Positions 24,050 through 35,410 of a stretch of 64,000 bases of DNA are shown one piece after another; the stretch's first letter is position 1; the number at the start of each line of letters is the position of its first letter. The translations under genes and the position numbers were made by a program. The stretch is from Cryptomeria japonica (taxonomy: Eukaryota > Streptophyta > Pinopsida > Cupressales > Cupressaceae), in the NCBI RefSeq assembly GCF_030272615.1, contig NC_081405.1, positions 314,300,235 to 314,364,234 on the forward strand, in the 5' to 3' direction. The notes below the pieces were generated by a model that searched no databases, was not told the origin of the DNA, and saw only the letters and a list, made by a program, of their open reading frames with translations.

Positions 24050-24847
24050 CTTTCCACCGGTAGCAGGCCTGACAAGACTAAGAAAGTTCCAAACAACACT
24101 ATAATAATACTAACTGGTGCAACCCATGACATAAGATCCTTGAGAGTCAATGATGTGAAAGATATAAAAGTCAGATTCATTAGTATGATACTTAGATACA
24201 AAACTACACATGCTAACAGATTAAACTTTGTTTCTAGTCTATGTATCAAGAGTGCTTATGACATGTGAACAGTAACACTAAGATTGACATATGTGAATGG
24301 CTAAAGGATGAATTGATTGACAACCTAAAGAAAACTAAAGGTGATAAGAAAGGTACTTTCAGATTTGGTAATCTATTTGTGTGCCTAATGCTATACATTA
24401 CTAAGGAAGTTCCTGGTATAGGTAGAAAAGAATTTGGTTTTGACATACAGGTAGGTAAACAAATATTGGATATCTTTACCGGCATGGGAGATGATAAGGA
24501 AAACAACATAATTGAATAATTCCAAGCATTTAAGGCTAGAATGAAAACAAGGATAAGACTATCTCAGAGCATAGTTGACAAATACGAGAAGGAAATATGT
24601 TTTGTTATTAAGAAAGATGAAATCTAGATGGAAGCAGTGGTTCCTAGAACTGTTTGAGTGATAGAAATGGGTTATGAGGCAGATGAAAACATAATTGATA
24701 CTTATGCTAAAGCCCTACTTGAAGCCCCTAGAGAACCCAAAGATAAAATATTTGGTAGTGCTGAATCCATAGGAAAGGATGTTGAAACATTGAAACAAAG
24801 AAAGAAAAGAGAGAAAAATATCAGAAAAGCAACAAAAGAGGCCAAAG
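24050..24847 (+). pseudogene. ORF2/ORF3 of element A, second segment
   Basis: Resumes A's ORF2 after element B, with SRPDKTKKV, LTGATHDIRSLRVNDVKD and HANRLNF. A frameshift lies near 24265. The next frame carries KIDICEWLKDELIDNL, KKGTFRFGNLFVCLML and EVPGIG. The in-frame stops TAA at 24517-24519 and TAG at 24625-24627 match the two in element B. ORF3 then opens at the ATG at 24628 and is cut by element C at 24847, inside a basic stretch KQRKKREKNIRKATKEAK. Confidence 0.8.
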
Positions 24848-26336
24848 TGTTGGCATTTGTGCAGAGTATGTTGACATGATGATATTATGTTGTCATTGAT
24901 GTCAATATGTTGAAGAGTGAACCAACAATGTGTTGAAAAGAGAACTGGTATAGTGGTATAAATCGGTATATGAGCAATAATTGAAGTGGTATGTTTGTCC
25001 AAGAGAACCGGTATGATGGAATGTAAACCAACATATGGAATGTTTTCTATTAAGGCTTAATATGGTATGACTACTGGTTGGTAGTCTTAGCTTAAGGGTT
25101 TCCGGTTGAAGTGTTCCAAGCCTGTGTGATTCAACGGATGACATTGTCTGATGAGTTAGCATTGTAATGAAGATCAGATCATGGTGCCACGTTAGCCTTG
25201 TGCACGTGAAGGATCTTGCATGAAGGAGATTGATCCTACCTCAGAAATGTGTGAAGTCCCTATAAACGGTGGAAAACGCGTGATGGGTTATCACCTCCAT
25301 GAAGTGGTAAAGAATGAATGATGGAAAATATATTGACATCTGTCCAAGACCATTGTGTTCAAATACAAACTATTTAATGGCCAAGATTGAACCGCCTAAA
25401 TTGCTTAACCTAAATGTTTAGGGTTTAGGGTTTATGCTACCGCCCTATCTGTTTCCTATAAGGTTGATGTTGTGTTTCATGCTGAGTTTGTTGGCAAATG
25501 GTGTGTGTGTATCTAAGTATAGAGATACATGATTGTTGCTAGACCAGATAAGAGGTATGATACCTGAATAGTGTGTGTGCAGAAGGAAGGAACTTAAGAG
25601 GATTTGTATTTGGAATTGAGTGCTATTATCAGATCATTGTAATATCTGTTGATCTTTAACCACTTCAACAGTTGAAAAATCCCTTAACCGGGTAGCTTTA
25701 ACCAACTTGTTGTAAATCCTTTAATAGGGTGACTCAAACTCATTGAGTTCTTGAAATCTCTAACAAGGTAACCTCTAACAGGGTTTAACCCTTAACTGGG
25801 TATTTAGCCATCCCTTAACTAGGTGATCCCTAATAGGACCAGTTCCTAGCAGAACCTATTGTAATAGTCTTTAACCAGAGTAGGCTCCTAATAGAGTAGA
25901 CTTCTAAAGAGTTCAAAAGTAGCTTGTGGGTATTCATCCCCACTGTGGTTTTTCCCAGTTCGGTTTCCACATGAAAAATCTATGTGTTATGTGTAGTGTT
26001 TTTCATGTGATGGTTTAAATGATTTGTGTCTGAAGGTAAATCATGTTGAGCTAGCTGTTATTATATTTTTGATGATAGATTACCTATTCATGCATAAGGG
26101 TGAAATGGAAGTGTAGTATCAAGTTAAGAGGAAAGATAAAGTGATTAACCGATTAATGCTTGTCACATTCATTTTTATCTTTACCGGTTACACTCTATTT
26201 TAGACCGGTGTTATTTTCTATCAGACATTTGCAGTGTTTGCAGTCAAACTGGTTCGGGAAAAGTATTTCTGATTGTAGTGATTCACCCCCCCTCTTAGTA
26301 TTAGTTTGGTACTTATTGTTCATCTTTGAGTTATCA
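24848..26336 (+). repeat. 5' LTR of element C
   Basis: Begins TGTTGGCATTTGTGCAGAG and ends GAGTTATCA. It matches 30740-32216 with scattered differences. The repeated phrases 'CCCTTAACCGGGTAGC' and 'CTAACAGGGT' inside it also occur in the LTRs of element 1 on the other strand, which suggests a shared LTR ancestry. Confidence 0.92.
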
Positions 26337-26338
26337 AT

Positions 26339-26350
26339 TGGTATCAGAGC
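26339..26350 (+). other. Primer-binding site of element C (tRNA-Met)
   Basis: TGGTATCAGAGC, 2 bp downstream of the 5' LTR. Confidence 0.92.
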
Positions 26351-26407
26351 ATCCTCCAGATCCTTTGTGTTGTAAGCTTAACTGCTTGAGGGAAATATCT
26401 TATTGTA

Positions 26408-27440
26408 ATGATGAAGAGGAAAGGTCCAAAGTTCAACAAAGATAATTTCAAAATATGGAAGGATAGAATGAAGATTTACATCAGAAGCATGGGTGCTCAA
26501 CACTGGAGCTATGTTGAGAATGCTTGTGTTATTCCTACTGGTACTCTCACAGATGATCAAAAGAGAGAAATACAGGAGAATGGGCAAGTCATAGAAGCCC
26601 TAATTAGCAGCTTATCTGACATTGAGTTTATTGATGTCTAGGATAAAGATAATCCCAAAGAAGTATGGGACACTCTTGAGAATATCTATGGCAGTGATGA
26701 GCATGTAAAACAAGCTAAGGAAGAAATCCTTAGAGGGAAGTTTGAAGACATGCGGATGGTTGAAGGTGAGACCATTCAACAATATGGAATAAGAATCAAA
26801 ACTGTTGTTGGAGATATCAAAAGTATAGGTGGTAAAATGGAAGATTCCACTATGGTAAGCAAAGTTTTGAAATCCTTATTACCGGTCTATGCAATAAGGG
26901 TTGCTGCTATTCAGGAGCTGAGATGACAAGACTAAGGTATCCCTAGATTCCATCATTGCAAAGTTGACAACCTATGAGCTAAATAGTTTTGATGGTAGTG
27001 TTCAAAAGACTGAATCAGCTTTTAGAGCTTCTGTTGTACCATCCAGAAAAGGAAAAGAAGCAAGCATCAGTGGTGAACCAAGATAGAGCAGAGAAATGGA
27101 TGATGAGGAGATCTTGATGGAATTTTAAGCTCTTCTTGCTAGGAATATTCCTAAAGGAACTGGTAAATATAGAGGTAAGCTCCCTTTGAAATGCTTTTCT
27201 TGTAATCGGATAGGACATATTGCTATAAACTGTCCTAATGATGACAACAAGGACAAACTGGAGAGGTTCAAGAAATTCAAAGGAGGAAACCGGAGAAGCT
27301 GTTTTGTTGTAGTTGATGAAGGTGTCATAGATGAGGAATTGGAAGATGAAGAGAATGAAGATATTGTGTTTATTGTAGTAAAGAAAGATGTGTGAGACAA
27401 GAAGGCTCTTGTCTCTCGGTTTGATAATTATAATGAGTGG
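26408..27440 (+). pseudogene. Gag and zinc knuckle of element C
   Basis: Copia Gag that packages the RNA. It starts MMKRKGPKFNKDNFKIWKDRM, 57 bp past the primer site. It runs through SLSDIEFIDV, GKFEDMRM and LLPVYAIRVAAIQELR to a CCHC knuckle CFSCNRIGHIAINC (about 27192-27233) and an acidic linker (EELEDEENEDIVF). Breaks: TAG at 26639-26641, a frameshift near 26921 and further stops near 27083, 27126 and 27393. Unlike element 1, the central QQYGIRIKTVVGDIKSIGG block is kept. Confidence 0.87.
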
Positions 27441-28645
27441 ATTATTGATAGTGGTTGTTCTCACCATATGACTGGTGACCAGAGCAAGTTTCTATCATTG
27501 GAAGAATATGATGGTGGTGTGGTTCACTTTGGTAATGATACACCATGTATGGTCAGAGGAAGAGGGTCCATCTCTCTGAATGGAAAGAACAGTGCTGACA
27601 ATGTGTATTGGGTAGAAGGTCTCAGACACAATCTATTGAGTGTTGCCCAACTAAATGATAGTGGAATCACTCTAGAATTCAAAAATGGAGTGTGCAAAAT
27701 CAAAGGAAAGAATGGTGATTTGATGGCCACCGGTATGCAGACCAAAGGTAACTTATTTCAGCTAAATGAAAATATAAGTACATGTCTTATGGCTAAGTTT
27801 GATGATAGTTGGATATGGCATAGGAGACTTTGCCATGTAAAATTTGATAACATTGTTAAGGCCAGTAAGATCAAGGTAGTTAGAGGATTGCCGATGCTGA
27901 GCTAACCAGAAAATCCTTTGTGCAGAGAATGTCACCTGGGGAAAATATCTTCCTCAACCTTCAAAGGTAAATCTTTCACAGCTAACAACTTACTTGATCT
28001 TGTGCATACTAATTTGTGTGGTCCTATGAAAACTAGGAGTGTGCAGGGAGATAGGTATTTTATGATTCTTACAGATGATTGCTCAAGAATGATGTGGGTC
28101 ACATTCGTGAAGGACAAGTCTAAAGCCTTTGGAAAGTTTAAAGCTTTTAGAGCACTGGTAGAAAAGGAAAGTGGTAGAAGAATCAAATGCCTTAGAACTG
28201 ATCAAGGAGGAGAGTTCACTTCCAGTGAATTCAACAAATATTGTGAAGAGAATGGCATAAAGAGACAACTGTCTGCCCCCCGGACTCCATAGCAGAATGG
28301 CTTAGCAGAGAGAAACAACCAGACTGTGGTTGAAGTGGCTATAACTATATTGATCCAAGGAAAAGTTGCTCACACCTTTTGGAGAGAAGCGGTGAGCACT
28401 GCAGTATACACAATGAACTGGGTAGTCATCAAGAAAGGAAAGGATAAGACTCCTTATGAGTATTGGACTGGTAAGATACCAGCGGTAAGCTACCTTAGAA
28501 TGTTTGGTAGAAAATTTTATATCAAGAGGAGTGAACATCAGAGCAAGTTCGATGCAAAATGTGATGAAGGAATATTCCTAGGATATTCCACCAAGAGTAA
28601 AGCTCTCAAATGTTTCAACAACAAGACTCAAGAGAATTGTTGAAA
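27441..28645 (+). pseudogene. Protease and integrase of element C
   Basis: The aspartic protease is marked by WIIDSGCSHHM (about 27438-27470). The GAG-pre-integrase block has VYWVEGLRHNLLSVAQLND and IWHRRLCHVKFDN. The integrase core begins near 27980 with LVHTNLCGPM. The residue that is the first catalytic aspartate in element 1 and other copia integrases (HTDLCGP) is asparagine here. The second acidic residue is in LRTDQGGEF (about 28195) and the glutamate in LAERNNQTVVE (about 28305). The C-terminal part has TFWREAVSTAVYTMN and EGIFLGYSTKSKALKCFN. In-frame stops are at 27903-27905 and 28290-28292. A frame change follows at about 28640. Confidence 0.88.
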
Positions 28646-30494
28646 GCATCAATGTTAGAGTTGATGAAAACTTTGGAAAACCTAAGGAAACCAACAGTAA
28701 GCAAGTAAGAGATGAACCGGTAGTAACCTTCTGGGAACTAGTTGCAAATCAGCCCAGTACCAGTAATTGTGTTCCTACACCAGTGGATGCTGATGCTGAT
28801 GAAGATGAGAATGAAGAAGAAAACCAATAAGAATCTATTAAGAACATACCTAAGTATGTCAAACTCAATCATGATCCAAAGCAGATCATAGGAGACAAAG
28901 ATGCAGGAATTCTTACAAGAAGAAAGGTCAGAGAAAGCTCATGTATGATCTCTGAATTTGAGCCTAAATCATTCAAAGAGGCACATAAAGATGAAGACTG
29001 GATCAAGGCAATGGAGGAGGAACTTGACTAGATAGAGAAGAATGGTACATGGTCTTTGGTACCCAGACCGGAGCATAAAAATGTCATTGGAACCAAATGG
29101 GTTTTTAGAAACAAGCTAAATGAGGATGGCACAGTGGTAAGGAACAAAGCTCGACTAGTGTGTAAAGGATATGCCCAAGAAGAAGGAAAAGACTATGGAG
29201 AAACCTTTGCTCCAGTAGCAAGATTGGAAGGAGTGCGTATGCTTCTTGCATATGCAGCTTTTAAAGGATTCAAGGTATACCAAATGGATGTAAAATCTGC
29301 ATTCCTAAATGGAATACTCAAAGATGAGGTCTATATAGAGCAACTAGATGGGTTTGCCCTATCAGAAGACATGGCATGGTGTGTAGGCTACATAAAGCCT
29401 TGTATGGACTAAAGCAGGCACCTAGAGCATGGTATGAACGCTTGCACTCACATCTTGTAAAGATTGGATTTGAAAGAACAAGTGAAGATAGCAATATCTA
29501 GTTGAAATCATAAGGAGATTAGATTCTGATTTGTGAAGTATTTGTTGATGACATCATCTTTGGAGGAGATGACAAGATGAGTCATGATTTTGCTGATGAG
29601 ATCAAAAAGGAGTTTGAGATGTCACTTATAGGGGAGATTAAGTTCTTCATTGGACTACAGATTCAACAAATGAAAGAAGGAATCTTTATTACTCAATCCA
29701 AGTATGTCAAAGAGGTGTTGAAGACCTTTGGCATGGAAGACAATAAACCGGTTGGTACACCAATGGTGACCGGTTGTAAGTTATCAAAAGAAGATGACTC
29801 AGTGGTGGTAAATGAGAAGGAGTATCAATCAATGATTAGTAAGTTACATTATGTAGTGCATAGCAGATTGGATATTGCACATGCAGTGGGTATTATTGCT
29901 CGGTTTCAGCAAAGCCCAAGAGAATCCCACTTGGTAGCAGTCAAGCGGATTCTTAGATATTTGAAGGGAACTATTGACTATGGGTTATGGTATCCATACA
30001 ATAATGATTTCAACCTGAAAGTGTTCACAGGTGCTGATTGGGCTGGTAATGTAGATGACCAGAAAAGCACAACCGGGGGTGCATTCTTTCTCGGTGGTAG
30101 ACTTGTCTCATGGATGCATAAAAAGAAAAGTTGTATCTCTCAGTCTACAGCAAAAGCGGAGTATGTTGCAGCTTTTATGAACTGCACCCAGACTATTTGG
30201 ATGAAGCATGTATTGAATGGCTTCAAAGTTCCTGTATCTGAACCGGTAAGCATATTTTGTGACAATACAAGTGCAATTAACATTTCCAAGAATTCAGTTT
30301 TGCATGTTAGGACCAAACACTTTGAGCTCAAGTATCATTTCTTGAGGGAGAAGGTTCAAAACAAGGAGGTTGTATTGGAACATGTTTCTAGTAAGGAGCA
30401 GTTAGTAGATATATTCACCAAGCCTCTACCTAAGGCTTCATTTACCTATTTGAGAGGTGAATTAGGGGTTCTGCCCCTTCAAGAGGTGAACTGA
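28646..30494 (+). pseudogene. Reverse transcriptase and RNase H of element C
   Basis: The linker KYVKLNHDPKQIIGDKDAG lies near 28855. RT runs from [14 protein letters not shown] (about 29090) through [12 protein letters not shown] to the catalytic VFVDDIIFGG (about 29540), with a frameshift near 29375 and stops near 29500. An open frame of about 305 codons covers the RT tail (FITQSKYVKEVLKTFGM) and RNase H, where the usual YTDADWAG has become FTGADWAG, losing one acidic residue. It ends with VDIFTKPLPKASF, LGVLPLQEVN and the stop at 30492-30494. These are the RVT_2 and Ty1-class RNase H domains. Confidence 0.9.
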
Positions 30495-30739
30495 AAGTAT
30501 GTGCTCCACATCAGTCAGGTATTGTAGTGTCCAAAATTTTTTTAGGGTTGATGTGTTGAAGGATGCTACTCCTCAGGGGGAGCAACATACTCGAACAGGA
30601 TAGCTTGTGCCTCCACTTTGGCATTGTTGTCAAAGGGGGAGAAGATGTGAATCAGAGAAGATATCCATAGCAATGGGGAGAAGATGTGATGAAGAAAGAG
30701 AGATCTTTGTATATTACCATAAATGCCAAAGGGGGAAAT
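30495..30739 (+). other. 3' untranslated region and polypurine tract of element C
   Basis: Holds CTCAGGGGGAGC (about 30573), AAAGGGGGAG (30632-30641) and the final tract AAAGGGGGAAAT (30728-30739) before the 3' LTR. The same arrangement of purine tracts appears upstream of the 3' LTRs of A and B. Confidence 0.8.
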
Positions 30740-32216
30740 TGTTGGCATTTGTGCAGAGTATGTTGACATGATGATATTATGTTGTCATTGATGTCAATAT
30801 GTTGAAGAGTGAACCGGAAATGTGCTAAAAAGAGAACCGGTATATGAGAAATAAGTGAAGTGGTATGTTTGTCCAAGAGAACCGGTATGATGGAATGTAA
30901 ACCGACATATGGAATGTTTTCTATTAAGGCTTAATGTGGTATGACTACCGGTTGGTAGTCTTAGCTTAAGGGTTTCTAGTTGAAGTGTTCCAAGCCTGTG
31001 TGATTCAACCGATGACATCGTGTGATGAGTTAGCATTGTAATGAAGATCAGATCATGAGGCCACGTCAGCCTTGTGCGCATTAAGGATCTTGCATGAAGG
31101 AGATTGATCCTATCTACCTCAAGAATGTGGGAAGTCCCCGTAAATGGTGGAGAACGCATGATGGGTTATCGCCTCCATGAAATTGTGAAGAATGAATGAT
31201 GGAGAATGTCTTGAGATCTGTTCAAGACCATTGTATTCAAATGCAAAGTGTTCAATGGCTAGGATTGAACCGCCTAAATTTCTTAACCTAAATGTTTAGA
31301 GTTTAGGGTTTATGCTGCCGACCTATTTGTTTCCTATAAGGTCGATGTTGTGTTTCATGCTGAGTTTGTTGGCAAATGGTGTCTGTGTATCTAAGTATAG
31401 AGATACATGATTCTTGCTAGACCGGATAAGAGGTATGATACCTGCATAGTGTGTGTGCAGAAGGAAGGAACTTAAGTGGATCTACATTAGGCATTGAGTG
31501 CTATTATCAGATCATTGTAATACCTATTGATCTTTAACCACTTAAACAATTGGAAAATCCCTTAACCGGGTAGCTTTAACCAGCTTGATGTAAATCCTTT
31601 AACAGGGTGACTCAAACTCATTGAGTTCTTGAAATCCTCTAACAAGGTAATCTCTAATAGGGTTTAACCCTTAACTGGGTATTTAGCCATCCCTTAACCG
31701 TGTGATCCCTAATAGGACCGGTTCCTAGTAGAACATGTTGTAACAGTCTTTAACCAGACTAGGCTCCTAACAGAGCAGACTTCTAAAGAGTTCAAAAGTA
31801 GCTTGTGGGTATTCATTCCCACAGTGGTTTTTCCCAGTTGGGTTTCCACGTGAAAAATCTGTATGTTATGTGTAGTGTTTTTCATGTGATGGTTTAAATG
31901 ATCTGTGTCTAAAGGTAAATCATGTTGAGCTAGCTATTATTATATTTATGATGATAGATTACCTATTCATGCATAAGGGTGAAATGAAAGTATAGTATCA
32001 AGTTAACGGGAAAGATAAAGTGATTAACTAGTTAATTCTTGTCACATTCATTTTTATCTTTACCGGTTACACTCTGTTTCAGACCGATGTTACTATCTAT
32101 CATACATTTGCAGTGTTTGTAGTCAAACCGGTTCAGGAAAAGTATTTGTGACTGTACTAATTCACCCCCTCCTCTCAGTATTGGTTTGGTACTTATTGTT
32201 CATCATTGAATTATCA
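30740..32216 (+). repeat. 3' LTR of element C
   Basis: Begins TGTTGGCATTTGTGCAGAG and ends GAATTATCA. It pairs with 24848-26336. It lacks about 30 bp near 30845 compared with the 5' LTR. Confidence 0.92.
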
Positions 32217-32221
32217 CAAAG

Positions 32222-34436
32222 AAATCAAGGAAAAAATATTGAATATGACTGGTATTAAGGAAAGTGACTTGGAAGGGATACAACTGGAAGCTCATCTTTC
32301 ACCAGTTGGAATTTCATCTGACAGTGAAATCCCAGCTGAGCTTAAGAGCATTGAAAGAAAAAGAAAACCTTCACCAGTACCCGCTCCCACACCAAAGAGA
32401 ACAAGAAGAAAATAACGGGCAGTAAGACCACCAGCAAAGAAAATAACACCAAGGAAGAAGGATAAACAAGTTATTCCTCCTTTAGACAATATTCTAAATG
32501 AAATAACTGATTATGGAAACTTATCTAATGTCAGCAAACTGTATGATACTTTTACCAATAAAGAAAAGGAAAGCATAGAAAACAGTATCATTCTACACTT
32601 AGACATTTACAAGAAATTTTTGATAGAAGTTGTAGATGATTTACTGAGTGATTTGTATATAAGACTTGATGGAAAAAGACTAGCTATTATGGAATTGGAT
32701 AAGAAAATAAAGATAGAAAAATTACTTGCAGTTCACCCAGTTAAATTAGTAGAAGAAATTGATGAGTTGATTAGTGAGGAAAACAGGACAATATTTTCTA
32801 GTGGACACTGACATGTTGGTTAATGGCTGGAAGAGTAAATGAAATATCTAAAGAGACAACAAATAAATGGGATATCTTCTTTGTGGAGAAAGAAAAGCAA
32901 GAAGAGCTCAAACAACACAAAACTTTCAAAGTTTACCAAAAGGATAAGGATAAAGGTAAAGGAAAGGTAGGTGGACCTCCAAACATAAAAATAAAAGATA
33001 ATTTGCCCCCACCTCCTTCTGATACTCCATCGGTTGAGACTGTTGATACACCTGTAGTTGATAATGTTGAGTTGGAATCACAAAATGAGGACACCAATCC
33101 TGATTCAGAAGTTTTGTAGACTATGAATATTGATACACAAGAGGTAAATATTATGGTTGATAGGGAAACCACTGGTGAAAAGAAAGACATGGCAACTGAG
33201 CCACCAGCTGAGAATATTGCAGTGGAAACACATGGAGAGAAAATAGATGGAAATATTAAAATTGGGGTTGAGACACAAACTGAACAATTAGTTGATACCC
33301 TAGCTTCTGGAATGGTGACTGATACCACTGGTGCACACATTGAAAAACCCACAGAGTTAGAGATACTGGTAGTGGACAGTTCAGAGGTACATACTAAGAA
33401 ACCGATAGTAAACACTGAGACTTCATCAGAGAAACTCGTAGAAGAAAGCACAGAGAAACAAACTGAGAAACACACTGAGAAAAAGGAAGAGAAAAAGGTT
33501 AATTCAGAGGTTCATACTGAGACAGTGCCACTGGCAACTGCTGAGAAACCCAAACCTTTTCTAGTTGAGATGCAAACACAAACCAACCTACCTGAGGTCA
33601 ACACAAGCAAAGAGGTTACTCACACCAGCGAAACACAGATTGTTAAGGTAGTTGGACAATCTTCTGGTTCTTCCATGATAGAATTTAGACCAACTAATGT
33701 AACAGAGGTATTATTATATTCCATTAAGACAATCACAAAGTGTAATGCATAGGTTTATAAGGCTATTGATGATATAGATCCTTTATTAAAACTGATAGCA
33801 CCCAAGTGCAATGTGGACAATAAAGATTCTTTAAGTCAATTAGACACATTAACTAAGTATATCACCGACAACCTATTGACAGTTGATCAGATTAATGAGG
33901 AGACATTCAGCGAGAAAATGAATAAGGAAAGGAAAAAATTCTTTGATGAGACAATAAAGAAGTGCATGGGACACATTGATACCCTATTAGCGACACTTAG
34001 AAAAACAATAATGGAATTTAAAGAGTTGTACAGGGACACATGCAAGATAGATATTTTGACAATGGATATAGACAAGAAAATTAGTGAAGTTCAGACAGAA
34101 ATAAATAATATTGCTGATAATCTCATCAGTTCATTTGAACCCTTATCATTTATAGAGCAGGAGTTAGCAGAATTTGAGGAAAAACTTGAGAAGTTGGAAA
34201 GAGAGAAGGAAAGAATAAAGTTTAAGGCAAAAGAGCTTAAATGTAGACTTGGTCCTAAACTTGACATCCTCATCTGTTTGAGAAAAGAGATCTCAGAGGC
34301 ACTTGTTTCAGGACTAAAGACACTAGAAGAACTAATTCACATCCTCACCAGTACAATTCAAAGGATAGAAGCAACATTGAAGGAAAGTGAAAGGTTCACT
34401 CAGAGTCTAAATTTTGTATTGGCAGATCTTTTTTAG
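32222..34436 (+). pseudogene. ORF3 of element A, last segment
   Basis: Continues A's ORF3 after element C. Blocks: MTGIKESDLEGIQLEAHLSP, a basic proline-rich stretch (TPKRTRRK, then KKITPRKK), YDTFTNKEKESIENSI, IEKLLAVHPVKLVEEIDEL, KGKGKVGGPPNIK, an acidic T/E/K-rich low-complexity region with KQTEKHTEKKEEKK, MQTQTNLPEV, DNKDSLSQLDTLTKYIT and a coiled coil (EKLEKLEREKERIKFKAKE). It ends at ALADLF-like VLADLF followed by TAG at about 34434. Breaks: TAA near 32413, a frameshift near 32812, and stops near 33118 and 33750. By alignment with B, most stops are CAA, CAG or TGG codons altered by one transition. Confidence 0.78.
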
Positions 34437-34678
34437 ATTGTAACCAATTGGTTAAAGGATTCTAGCTGAGAACTACACTCATTGACATTTTTCACAACCT
34501 TTGTCATTGATTCCAAAGGGGGAGTAGTAGAGATGAGAAAAATGATGGACAAAAGAGATCATCTGCTCAGGGGGAGCACACCATTTGGTACAGTTTTTGG
34601 CAATACTTTTGGACTAAATTTTGGATACATTTTTGGATTTTTCTCATGGGTGTTGCCATCAATGCCAAAGGGGGAGAT
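34437..34678 (+). other. 3' untranslated region and polypurine tract of element A
   Basis: Contains AAAGGGGGAG (34515-34524), CTCAGGGGGAGC (about 34567) and the tract AAAGGGGGAGA (34667-34677) immediately before the 3' LTR. Layout matches elements B and C. Confidence 0.82.
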
Positions 34679-35405
34679 TGTTGTTATTGCATACTCCAAT
34701 GAGAAATTGTAGGTGATTGAAGGTATTGTCATTGATGGCAACCTTGCAATCTTATGGCACCAGCACCGGCAGATAGTTTACCGATATACACCCCAATCGA
34801 CAGGATTTTGTTTATTGCATATTGTATTTAATTGTAATATCTTTTTGTAAGCCAAGAAGGCGAATTGTAATAGGACTCATATATAAGTATGAGATCTTGT
34901 AGATCATTTGTGTGAAGAGGGAGATGTGAATATGGGAATATTATTATGTGAATATTAAGGTAGATTTTAGAGTAAGGTTTATGGTTACTATATGAGCTTA
35001 AACCAGTACTGAACTTGGCATAGTAGATGCTGAACTAAAGCAGTACATTATATTGGATTTATATAATCCATTTTGTAAGTCATTGAGACTTCCTTTTTGT
35101 AATTAAGTAGTGAGCTTTAGGCAGTTGGCCTTCCTGCATGTGTAGACCCCTATTGTAAGTAATATCCATTCATTGGCTAGTGAGTGAATATTGTGGGTTA
35201 CAAATCCCATTGATTTTTTTCCCTCACTGGGTTTCCTCGTTAAAAATATTGTGTTATGGTGTGCTTATTGTTCATATTTACTTCATTAATTGTGGTTTAC
35301 CGATACACTATTTTGGAATGGAATTTATTCAATAAGGTCACAAAATCTGTTAACCGACAAGATACTGATTCACCCCCCCTCTTAGTATCTTTGGAAATCC
35401 TAACA
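34679..35405 (+). repeat. 3' LTR of element A
   Basis: Begins TGTTGTTATTGCATACTCC and ends AATCCTAACA, followed by the target duplication CATAC. It matches 14744-15517. Confidence 0.9.
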
Positions 35406-35410
35406 CATAC

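Larger units (their letters stand above)
24848..32216 (+). mobile_element. Ty1/copia LTR retrotransposon, element C, nested in A
   Basis: A 7.37-kb copia element in ORF3 of element A, with a perfect 5-bp target duplication CAAAG (24843-24847 and 32217-32221). LTRs are at 24848-26336 and 30740-32216. The order Gag, zinc knuckle, protease, integrase, RT, RNase H is complete. The copy has several nonsense codons and at least two frameshifts, so it is dead, but it is better preserved than element 1, to which it is closely related. Confidence 0.94.
14744..35405 (+). mobile_element. Non-autonomous LTR retrotransposon A, carrying two nested elements
   Basis: Bounded by LTRs at 14744-15517 and 34679-35405 and by the perfect 5-bp target duplication CATAC (14739-14743 and 35406-35410). 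Its own sequence is 14744-17416, 24050-24847 and 32222-35405, about 6.65 kb after removing element B, element C and the repeated target bases. In order it holds a tRNA-Met primer site, a coiled-coil and zinc-knuckle ORF1, a long ORF2 and a polypurine tract. I see no protease, integrase, reverse transcriptase or RNase H. It inserted into the LINE: the reading of LINE ORF2 resumes across the joint. It belongs to the same family as element B. Confidence 0.92.

Noticed and set aside
32933-33475. Minus-strand open frame of 180 residues rich in S, V and C
   Set aside because: It is antisense to the T/E/K-rich low-complexity part of ORF3 in element A, which is shared with element B.
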